From the NCBI GenBank assembly GCA_938007935.1, contig CALLMD010000031.1, positions 62,001-126,000 on the forward strand: 64,000 bases of DNA, read 5' to 3'. The translations under genes were made by a program, and so were the position numbers. The notes beneath the pieces are model-generated. The model worked only from the letters and a program-made list of their open reading frames with translations, was not told the DNA's origin and made no database searches. This stretch comes from an uncultured Hellea sp. (GTDB lineage: Bacteria; Pseudomonadota; Alphaproteobacteria; Caulobacterales; Maricaulaceae). This document shows positions 57,353-64,000 of this stretch, piece by piece. Each line of letters begins with the position of its first letter. Positions within the stretch are counted from its first letter, which is position 1.

Positions 57353-59184
57353 TACGCTTGTTGGGTTTGGTAAGGGTTCGGCCTTGCCGCAGGCGCTTGC
57401 TGCGCTGTTTGAAGGCGTTGCTGCTTTTGACGAGCTTGCGCTTGAAGGCGCTGTATTTGCGCCATTGTTTTTGTAGGTGGTACGCGGTTTCCGTTATTTA
57501 GGACGTCTTCTCTTAATCCAAATTTCTCTTGTTCGCCGCTGCGCAAAACAAGAACTTTATTGACCGCCGCCATAGCGGTTGGACGATGAGAGATAATGAT
57601 GACTGTTTTGTTCTGACCGCGCATATATTGGATAGCGGCATTTAAAGCTTTATCACCTTGCGCGTCTAAATTGGAGTTAGGTTCATCCAGCACGACAAGA
57701 CAAGGATCCCCAAAGACTGCCCTTGCTAAGGCAACGCGTTGGACCTGCCCCACAGAGAGAACAATACCCCCTGCCCCCAGTTTCGTATTATAGCCATCAG
57801 GCATACTCAGTATAAATTCATGTATGCCCGCAATCTGGGCTGCGCGAATAATAGATTCAGGCGCGATATTGGATTGGAAACGCGAAATATTTTCGCCCAC
57901 AGTACCATCAAATAATTCAACCGTTTGTGGCAAATAGCCAATATGGCGGCCTATCTCTGTGTTTTCCCATTGATCAAGTGTCGCGCCGTCGAGCCTGACA
58001 GATCCCATTTGCGGCATCCAGATACCCACAAGTAAGCGCGCAAGAGATGATTTGCCCGATCCGCTATGACCCAAAACACATAATCCGTCCCCTGGCACGA
58101 GGTCAAAGTTTAACCCTTTAAGTGTGGCTTTCTTGGCGCTGGGAGGGCCAGCAGAGAGGTTCTTAACACTCACTATACCCGTAGGCTGAGGCAAGGATAA
58201 TTTTTCCACGTCTTCTGGCAAAGATGCATAAAAACTGTTTAAATCCCGGTAAGCGGACTTGGTTTGAATGTAACTTCTCCACTGACCAATCACCATTTGA
58301 ATAGGGGCCAAAGCGCGCCCTAAAATAATGGATCCTGCAATCATAGCGCCGGGCGATATAATTTGCTGCACCGCGAGAGCTGCGCCTAATCCCAAAATGG
58401 CAGATTGCAAAAACATACGAAACGCTTTGGATACAGCTGTTGCTCCGCCGGCAATATCACTTGCGGAAAGATCGCTAGCATTGCCCGCATTTTTGATACG
58501 GTGCCATCTCTTGGCCATATCATCAACCATGCCCATAGACAGGATGGCCTCGGAATTTGAATAGACTTTTTGCGTAAAAACCTGACTATTTGACCGTGCG
58601 CTCTGCGAGTCCGTCTCTTTGTTTCGTGTTCTCATTTCAGCGATAATAGCAATACATAAAACGATGAGCGCGCCAATGATTGCGAAAACACCCAAGGTCC
58701 AATCAATCATAAAAATGACCCCGATATAAATCGGTGTCCAAGGAATATCAAAAAATGTTGTCGGTGCGGGGCCTGTGAGAAAACGCTTTAAGACGGCAAG
58801 ATTTTGAAGCGGCCTTTGCGCTGCGCCGCGCTCACCTCTAACGCCTTGCGCCAGCCATGATTTAAATATCGGCGCGCTTAATTCAGCTTCGACATAATTC
58901 CCAATGCGCACAAGAATGCGAGTGCGTAGAAAATCCATCAACCCCATAAACCCATACATTGCGACCATTAAAATAGACAAGACAATAAGAGTGGACATGC
59001 TTTGACTGGTTATCACGCGGTCATAGACCTGCAGCATATAGAGCGGACCTGTGAGCATCAAAACATTGACAAACAAGCTTAAGAACCCAACGCCAAACCA
59101 TGCCTTTCGCATAGAAGAGATCGTTGCGCGCACAGGCGATTTTTTGGCCTTAACGGCACTGGATTTGGATCTAGTCTTCAACAT
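57352..59184 (-). CDS. Type I secretion ABC permease/ATPase (PrtD family)
   Basis: A fused six-helix membrane domain (about 30-310) and ATPase domain (about 340-560): Walker A LGHSGSGKSSLARLL, Walker B CLVVLDEPNSNLD and an H-loop IIISHRPTAM. The signature motif reads LSVGQVQRVALARA; the usual third residue is Gly. A Gln/Ala-rich C-terminal tail (QRLQAQARQKQQRL) is extra. It exports unfolded proteins with C-terminal signals, such as RTX proteins. No certain substrate is in the window. Confidence 0.93.
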   Translation of the reverse strand: MLKTRSKSSAVKAKKSPVRATISSMRKAWFGVGFLSLFVNVLMLTGPLYMLQVYDRVITSQSMSTLIVLSILMVAMYGFMGLMDFLRTRILVRIGNYVEAELSAPIFKSWLAQGVRGERGAAQRPLQNLAVLKRFLTGPAPTTFFDIPWTPIYIGVIFMIDWTLGVFAIIGALIVLCIAIIAEMRTRNKETDSQSARSNSQVFTQKVYSNSEAILSMGMVDDMAKRWHRIKNAGNASDLSASDIAGGATAVSKAFRMFLQSAILGLGAALAVQQIISPGAMIAGSIILGRALAPIQMVIGQWRSYIQTKSAYRDLNSFYASLPEDVEKLSLPQPTGIVSVKNLSAGPPSAKKATLKGLNFDLVPGDGLCVLGHSGSGKSSLARLLVGIWMPQMGSVRLDGATLDQWENTEIGRHIGYLPQTVELFDGTVGENISRFQSNIAPESIIRAAQIAGIHEFILSMPDGYNTKLGAGGIVLSVGQVQRVALARAVFGDPCLVVLDEPNSNLDAQGDKALNAAIQYMRGQNKTVIIISHRPTAMAAVNKVLVLRSGEQEKFGLREDVLNNGNRVPPTKTMAQIQRLQAQARQKQQRLQTAQQAPAARPNPYQTQQA

Positions 59185-59335
59185 TCACACTTAGATTATT
59201 TTTCTAATTATGGAACGTTTATGCCCATAGAATGATTTATATTTGGATAAGTAATATGCCTAATAATCGCTTAACGGATCATCTTGTGCGCGACATATCA
59301 TTTTGTGAAAATGGTAGGGGGAGCGCTTTTCCATC

Positions 59336-59360
59336 AGAACCCCTAGAAATTGGGGGTTCT
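59336..59360 (-). terminator. Hairpin directly after the tRNA
   Basis: AGAACCCC and GGGGTTCT form an 8-bp stem, the 5' arm starting two bases after the tRNA CCA on the minus strand. There is no U-run behind it, so it may be an RNA-processing or termination hairpin. The rest of the 59185-59335 gap holds a direct repeat of the tRNA 3' end (see findings) and nothing else I recognise. Confidence 0.45.
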
Positions 59361-59362
59361 GT

Positions 59363-59439
59363 TGGTAGGGGGAGAGGGACTTGAACCCCCGACCAACCCG
59401 TTATGAGCGGGTGGCTCTAACCAACTGAGCTATCCCCCC
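59363..59439 (-). tRNA. tRNA with CAU anticodon (Ile2 or elongator Met)
   Basis: A 77-nt cloverleaf on the minus strand: acceptor GGGGGGA pairing with TCCCCCT, D-arm AGCTCAGTTGGTTAGAGC, anticodon stem ACCCG / CGGGT with loop CTCATAA, T-arm GGGGGTTCAAGTCCCTC, and encoded CCA. The CAU anticodon is used by initiator and elongator Met and by tRNA-Ile2, whose C34 is turned to lysidine. The variable and T-arm context (TTGGTCG, GTTCAAGTCC) favours Ile2. The first pair, G1-U72, is an unusual wobble. Confidence 0.9.
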
Positions 59440-59510
59440 ACTGGTCAATGAAGCGGCTCTATAGCGCGGCGCGCGGGCGAGGCAAAGAGGCAATTTGCCT
59501 GTTTTGAAGA

Positions 59511-61025
59511 TTATCTCATGGAGAGCGCCACAAATTCACAGAGTAATTTTCGCGTCTCTCGCGGATCGATAATATCCTCAACGGCAAAGTGCTCTGCGGT
59601 TCTAAAGGGCGAGGTCACCTTAGCGAGGCGGTTTTTGATTTCAGCCAGTTTTTTCTCTGGGTTTTTAGATTTTGATAGCTCGCTTTGATAAGCGACCTCG
59701 ACGCCGCCATCGATAGGTAGGCTGCCCCAATCCCCGCTCGGCCAGGCAAAACGATATTGAAAGCGCGTATGGTCTGACATAGCCGCCCCCGCCACGCCAT
59801 AAGCCTTGCGGATAATGACATTGGCCCAAGGCACCGTCGATTTATAAATCGCGTTCATTGTCTCCACGCCGCGCCTGATAGTAGCGGTGCGCTCGGCCTC
59901 TAGCCCGATCATGAATCCGGGATTATCAACCAAGTGAATGACGGGCATCCCAAATTGCTCGGCGAGCGCAGTAAAGCGCTTGGCTTTCTCCGCCGTATCG
60001 GCTGTCCACGAGCCGCCTAAAAATGTTGGGTCAGAGGCGAGCACGGCAACGGGCCAGCCATCAAAGCGCGCAAAGGCCGTAATCACCGCCCGGCCCCAAC
60101 GCCGCCCCATTTCAAAGACGCTGCCTTTATCAGCAACCGCGTCCACAATACGGCGCATATTGTAGGCTTTAGATTTATCACGCGGCACAATCGTGGCGAG
60201 CTTCTCATCTGCGCGGTCTATGGGGTCATGATTGTCAGAGCGCAGCAAAGGCGCGCCCGCATAAGAGGGTAGATATGAGAGAAACCGCTTCGCCATCTCC
60301 ATCGCCTCGGCCTCGTCTTTGGCCTCATCATCGACAACGCCATTTCTTGTATGGATGATAGAGCCGCCAAGGCTTTCTTTATTTTGCGTCTCGCCCAGCG
60401 CGGCGACAACGGCGGGGCCAGCGGTAAAAATTTGCGAGAGCCCTTTGACCATGACGGAATAATGGCTGGCCACAACACGCGCCGCGCCAAGCCCTGCGGT
60501 CGGGCCCAACGCCAAAGCCACCACGGGCACGGTGTCGAGGTTTTTCACCACATGATCCCAGCCCGGCACAAAGGGGACATAGGTAAAACCCATATCTTCA
60601 ATCATTTTGACTGAACCGCCCCCGCCTGTCCCGTCAATCATGCGTATGAGCGGTAAGCGCATCTCATGAGCCATTTGCTCGGCTTGGGTAAATTTGCGGT
60701 GGATAGACGCATCCGCCGCCCCGCCCCGCACAGTAAAATCATCTGCCGTGGCCACAACAGGCTGTCCCGCAACATCCCCGCGCCCAAAAATAAAATTACT
60801 CGGCGCGAAGTCTGTCAAATCACCCTTGGCATCATAAGTGCCCTTGCCCGCAATTTTCCCGATTTCTCGAAAAGACCCATCATCAAGCAGCATGGCCATG
60901 CGCTCACGCACATTAAGCTTACCGCGGTCTTTTTGGCGCTTAAGTTTATCTGCGCCCCCCATTTTTTCTGCAAGTTTCTGGCGTCTTGCGAGTTCGCTCA
61001 GTTCGGATTTCCAGTCATTTGTCAT
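59511..61025 (-). CDS. Acyl-CoA carboxylase carboxyltransferase subunit
   Basis: The ORF track begins at 61040; ATG 61025 (MTNDWKSELSELA) is preceded by AGAGAT and more like a family start. The 504-residue protein has the two carboxyltransferase halves: RGGAADASIHRKFTQAEQMA, GGGGSVKMIEDMG, VASHYSVMVKG and the later DNPGFMIGLEAERTA. It is the propionyl/acyl-CoA carboxylase beta type, separate from mccB. No partner biotin subunit is visible nearby. Substrate is not predictable from this alone. Confidence 0.9.
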   Translation of the reverse strand: MTNDWKSELSELARRQKLAEKMGGADKLKRQKDRGKLNVRERMAMLLDDGSFREIGKIAGKGTYDAKGDLTDFAPSNFIFGRGDVAGQPVVATADDFTVRGGAADASIHRKFTQAEQMAHEMRLPLIRMIDGTGGGGSVKMIEDMGFTYVPFVPGWDHVVKNLDTVPVVALALGPTAGLGAARVVASHYSVMVKGLSQIFTAGPAVVAALGETQNKESLGGSIIHTRNGVVDDEAKDEAEAMEMAKRFLSYLPSYAGAPLLRSDNHDPIDRADEKLATIVPRDKSKAYNMRRIVDAVADKGSVFEMGRRWGRAVITAFARFDGWPVAVLASDPTFLGGSWTADTAEKAKRFTALAEQFGMPVIHLVDNPGFMIGLEAERTATIRRGVETMNAIYKSTVPWANVIIRKAYGVAGAAMSDHTRFQYRFAWPSGDWGSLPIDGGVEVAYQSELSKSKNPEKKLAEIKNRLAKVTSPFRTAEHFAVEDIIDPRETRKLLCEFVALSMR

Positions 61026-61108
61026 ATCTCTAAATGGCAAACTCTATGCAAGACGTCTATGCAAAACTGTGGCTTGCAATCTTGCCCGCCAGAGCAGATA
61101 TCTAGCCT

Positions 61109-61993
61109 ATGTTTACCCGTGATGAATTCCTCTCCAAAATGCATGTTGAAGAGCTTGATGATCTTCTCTTCAGAGGTGAGCCCTTGGATTTAGGATTGCC
61201 CCGTGTTTTTGGCGGGCAGGTTCTCGGCCAAGCCCTGAATGCCGCCGTTAGAACCGTAGATAGCGAACGCCGCCCGCATTCCTTACACGGCTATTTTCTG
61301 CGACCCGGCGATATTAGCCGCCCGATTATCTATGAGGTCGACCCCATCCGTGATGGGCGGAGCTTTGCCACACGCCGCGTTGTCGCCAAGCAAAAGGGCC
61401 AAGCGATTTTTAATGCCTCTATCTCTTTTCACAAATTCGAAGATGGGCTGGATCATCAAATGGATCTACCCGCAGGCATTCCTGCGCCTCAAGATGTTCT
61501 ACCTGATCCAGAGCATTTAGAGGAACTGGCGAAGACCAGACCTGAACTGACAATAGATAAGCTGCGCTCATCGAGCCTTGTTTTTGATAAGTCGATTATT
61601 GATATCCGCACGCCCAAGCTTTTGAACATCTTGGTTCCGGGCGAATATGAGCCAGAATTCGGATTTTGGTTTAAGTTCCATGAAGAGATTGGGGATGATC
61701 CGATTATTCACCGCACCTTGCTTGCCTTTATTTCTGACAAAGCTCTGATGTCTGTCGGGATGATGCCGCATAATGTTGACCGCAAAACCCACCGCATGAT
61801 TGCGGCGAGTTTGGATCACGCCATGTGGTTTCATTCTGAGATACGCGTCAATCAATGGATTTATTATCATATTGATAGCCCCCGCTCGGCAAGGGCCCGC
61901 GACTTTGGCCGCGGCAGTTTTTACACAGAAACCGGCGAGCTGATTGCCTCAACTGCACAAGAAGGTCTTATCCGCGTTGTTGAAAGAGATTAG
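61109..61993 (+). CDS. tesB: Acyl-CoA thioesterase II
   Basis: A 294-residue double-hotdog thioesterase. Its first half has FGGQVLGQALNAAVRTV and SLHGYFLRPGD, and its second has the catalytic Asp in AASLDHAMWFH with a Thr and Gln expected further on. It hydrolyses medium- and long-chain acyl-CoA. It diverges from the acyl-CoA carboxylase gene. Confidence 0.94.
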   Translation: MFTRDEFLSKMHVEELDDLLFRGEPLDLGLPRVFGGQVLGQALNAAVRTVDSERRPHSLHGYFLRPGDISRPIIYEVDPIRDGRSFATRRVVAKQKGQAIFNASISFHKFEDGLDHQMDLPAGIPAPQDVLPDPEHLEELAKTRPELTIDKLRSSSLVFDKSIIDIRTPKLLNILVPGEYEPEFGFWFKFHEEIGDDPIIHRTLLAFISDKALMSVGMMPHNVDRKTHRMIAASLDHAMWFHSEIRVNQWIYYHIDSPRSARARDFGRGSFYTETGELIASTAQEGLIRVVERD

Positions 61994-62024
61994 CTATGTT
62001 ATCCGCTAGCTAACGGAGGACATT

Positions 62025-62741
62025 ATGAAAGCATTCTATCTCACAGCCTTATCGGCGCTTACACTAGCGGCCTGTCAGCCCGCGACAACTTATGTTACAT
62101 CAGGAGAGGTCCCTATGGCTAAAATTCAAGTCACGGCCACGGGCAAAGCCAATATGGCCCCAGATATGGCCACAGTATCCGCCGGCGTTGTGACCCAAGG
62201 GAAAACCGCGCGCGAAGCCATGTTTGGCAATGCCACAAAAATGACCCGCGCCTTTGAAGAGTTAGAAGCGGCGGGCATCGAGAAGAAACATATCACAACG
62301 TCACAGCTCTCTCTCCAGCCCCGCTATAATTATCAAAACCGCCAAGCGCCAAAAATAGAAGGCTATGAGGCGCGCAACACTGTCTCTGCGAAAACATATG
62401 ATCTGGATAATGTCGGCGCGATGCTGGACGCCCTCGTCAAAGCAGGTGTGAACAATATTAACGGTGTGCAATTCTCGATTAAAGATTCCAAAGCTGCCAA
62501 AGAAAAAGCGCGTGAAGATGCCATTCGTGAGGCGCGGGCCAAAGCTGAAGCTATGGCTTCTGCTGCGGGCGTAAAGCTGGGTAAGCTAAAATCACTTTCT
62601 GAATCAGGTGGTAATTTCAGACCACAATCCGTGGCCTATGCCGCGCGGTCTATGGATATCGCTCAAGCTAGCACTCCTGTCTCGGCTGGCGAGCAAGAAA
62701 TAAGCGTTACCGTCAATATGAGCTATGACATCATAGAGTAG
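62025..62741 (+). CDS. SIMPL-domain (DUF541) lipoprotein
   Basis: GGAGG before the ATG is strong. A lipoprotein leader (LTLAAC) is followed by the SIMPL domain (about 30-235): IQVTATGKANMAPDMATVSAGV, and EEISVTVNMSYDI-like end. The helix KEKAREDAIREARAKAEAMA is typical. Such periplasmic proteins bind or oligomerise, and their exact task is not known. It is 31 bp after tesB. Confidence 0.92.
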   Translation: MKAFYLTALSALTLAACQPATTYVTSGEVPMAKIQVTATGKANMAPDMATVSAGVVTQGKTAREAMFGNATKMTRAFEELEAAGIEKKHITTSQLSLQPRYNYQNRQAPKIEGYEARNTVSAKTYDLDNVGAMLDALVKAGVNNINGVQFSIKDSKAAKEKAREDAIREARAKAEAMASAAGVKLGKLKSLSESGGNFRPQSVAYAARSMDIAQASTPVSAGEQEISVTVNMSYDIIE

Positions 62742-62754
62742 TGACCGGCTGCGC

Positions 62755-63243
62755 ATGGACGTCTTGATCCTGATAACAGGCGGCACGCTCGATAAGGTGC
62801 ATGATACTTTTACGGAGAGCCTTGTCTTTAACGAAAAGGGCGAGAGTCAGTTGCCTGATATTTTACGTGTTGGCCGCTGTGATCACCCTGCCCTGCATAT
62901 GGTGATGCAAAAAGATAGCCTTGATATGGATGATGAGGACCGAGCCGCTATTCTCAAGGCTGTCGCGGCGGCCAAAGAGGACCGAATTGTCATCACCCAT
63001 GGCACAGGTACGATGGAGCTTACGGCGAAATATCTTGACGGGAAAGTGGGCAATAAAACTGTCGTCCTGACAGGGGCAATGCGGCCGCACTCCCTTGGCA
63101 AATCAGATGCAGAGTTTAACCTTGGCGGCGCCATTATCGCCGCGCAGTCTCTGGATTATGGCGTCTTCGCCGTCATGAATGGCCGTATCTTTGAAGCGCA
63201 AAACCTACATAAAGATACGGATTTGGGACGGTTTGATGTTTAA
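62755..63243 (+). CDS. One-domain asparaginase-like protein
   Basis: The N-terminal half of L-asparaginase is present: LITGGTLDKVHD with the first catalytic Thr and THGTGTMELTAKYL with the second. It then ends at 162 residues, about half the usual enzyme. The stop is clean, so it looks like the known single-domain group rather than a broken gene. It could have amidase activity as an oligomer, which is not shown. Its last bases overlap the convergent regulator by four. Confidence 0.85.
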   Translation: MDVLILITGGTLDKVHDTFTESLVFNEKGESQLPDILRVGRCDHPALHMVMQKDSLDMDDEDRAAILKAVAAAKEDRIVITHGTGTMELTAKYLDGKVGNKTVVLTGAMRPHSLGKSDAEFNLGGAIIAAQSLDYGVFAVMNGRIFEAQNLHKDTDLGRFDV

Positions 63244-64000
63244 AAATTACTTTCAAAATAGGCTTTTGTTTCGTCATTGGCAGCGAAGAATAATTCGACG
63301 CGGCGTTCACTCAGCGCTAAATCTTGTACTGTGCTGAATTCAGCGAGCATGGTGAAAAGGCTAAGCTCATGACCGCCCAGATTAACCTGCATAGTCAATA
63401 CAGCGCCATAATCAGAGAATGAGTCAATATCGCTATCTGTGATACGGCTATCATTTGCGAGCCGGTTATATAAATCCAGCAACGGACTTTCGGGGCCATC
63501 GCGCGATATCTCGGCGCGTAGGCGTAACAGAGTCCAAGTCGCAATGACCGACCAGTTCAGAAAACAAGGCTTGCTTGGCTCATCATTAAGTAAGGCGTCA
63601 ACGACGCAAAGCGAACCTTTGAAAGGAAAGAATTGCATCATTTGCTGCGCAGGAACATTCCCGCCCAGAATGTTCCACCCAGCATCAATAACAATCGCTG
63701 GCATAGGGGAATGGTTTTCCAGAATCGTCATTATAGCGCTCATGGCGGGCGCAAGGTCAGCATCATCCATCGGCAAAGCATGATATTCAGGCGCAAAGCC
63801 TGCGGCTAATAATGCCTCATTTATGGCTGGCCGTGGCATATCAAGAACACGCGCCAAGGTCATAACGCTTCCGCGGCTAGGCTTTGAGCGCCCGGTTTCC
63901 AAAAAACTTATATGGCGGCTGGATAGACCAGATTCTGTACTGAGCGCCAATTGACTAAATCGGCGAATATTTCGCCAATGCTTAATTAAATGTCCGAAAG
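63240..64000 (-). CDS. XRE-type regulator with MmyB-like ligand domain, 5' end beyond window
   Basis: The track starts at TTG 63950, but the frame stays open to the window edge and encodes the first HTH helices there (KHWRNIRRFSQLAL), so the gene is truncated by the window, not by biology. Visible parts are the rest of the HTH (ESGLSSRHISFLETGRSKPSR) and a MmyB-like ligand-binding domain (about LENHSPMPAIVIDAGWNIL to the C terminus). It probably senses a fatty or related ligand, as is common in this family. Confidence 0.88.
   Translation of the reverse strand, partial: FGHLIKHWRNIRRFSQLALSTESGLSSRHISFLETGRSKPSRGSVMTLARVLDMPRPAINEALLAAGFAPEYHALPMDDADLAPAMSAIMTILENHSPMPAIVIDAGWNILGGNVPAQQMMQFFPFKGSLCVVDALLNDEPSKPCFLNWSVIATWTLLRLRAEISRDGPESPLLDLYNRLANDSRITDSDIDSFSDYGAVLTMQVNLGGHELSLFTMLAEFSTVQDLALSERRVELFFAANDETKAYFESNF

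Noticed and set aside
62755-63243. Asparaginase considered a truncated pseudogene
   Set aside because: The frame ends cleanly, both catalytic Thr motifs are there, and one-domain members exist, so it is treated as an intact short form.
63240-63950. XRE regulator taken as starting at TTG 63950
   Set aside because: The HTH helices are encoded upstream up to the window edge in the same frame, so the gene is cut by the window.

Overview
The window reads as chromosomal DNA of a marine, alginate-degrading alphaproteobacterium. Three things point there: the divergent DUF1285-NUDIX-cca and MoxR-DUF58-DUF4159 block typical of alphaproteobacteria, two TonB-dependent receptors of the Xanthomonas/Caulobacter type, and a leucine-catabolism cluster. 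Base composition is mid-range overall but uneven. A stalked marine lineage (Hyphomonadaceae/Robiginitomaculaceae-like) is a reasonable guess, not a proof.

Layout. 1-3.8 kb: tail of a probable pth, ychF, a small secreted protein and a secreted P-domain/DUF11 protein. 3.8-8.3 kb (minus): a compact operon of MOSC protein, apt, GST, cca, CoA pyrophosphatase and DUF1285. 8.4-15.2 kb (plus): MoxR ATPase, DUF58, BatA/DUF4159 and a second large membrane protein with coupled starts and stops. 15.2-17.1 kb: EF-hand protein, a lipoprotein with an 11-residue tandem repeat, and a secreted protein.

17.3-35.4 kb is an alginate-utilisation locus. One probable eight-gene transcript (minus) encodes PL6 and PL17 alginate lyases, KdgF, an MFS importer, two candidate DEH reductases (HIBADH-like and SDR), KDPG aldolase and KDG kinase. 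A GntR/FCD regulator, two TonB-dependent receptors and a PL7 endolyase broken by a frameshift complete it. Together they describe uptake of oligo-alginate across the outer membrane, cleavage to unsaturated uronate, KdgF-assisted conversion to DEH, reduction to KDG, phosphorylation and aldol cleavage to pyruvate and glyceraldehyde-3-phosphate. Three promoters (PL6 operon, receptor 1, receptor 2) share the same architecture: a TTGACA -35 box with TTGGT/ACCAA half-sites just upstream. The regulator gene carries a related inverted repeat. An AT-rich GH38-like lipoprotein (35.6-38.2 kb) lies beside the locus.

38.4-47.2 kb: leucine and acetoacetate catabolism. scoB, a small unknown gene, scoA and a TetR regulator (minus) face mccB, an acyltransferase, mccA, ivd and a MaoC hydratase (plus) across a near-perfect palindrome. 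mccA has a sharply AT-rich middle third between GC-rich ends. 47.2-49.1 kb is a DUF885 protein.

49.1-59.2 kb is a cell-surface region: three tandem lipoprotein/beta-barrel genes with near-identical signal peptides, then arsC-like and pdxY, then a complete PrtD/HlyD/TolC-type type I secretion operon. 59.3-64 kb: a CAU-anticodon tRNA, an acyl-CoA carboxylase beta subunit, tesB, a SIMPL lipoprotein, a one-domain asparaginase and a partial XRE/MmyB-type regulator. No CRISPR array, insertion sequence, rRNA or origin was recognised.
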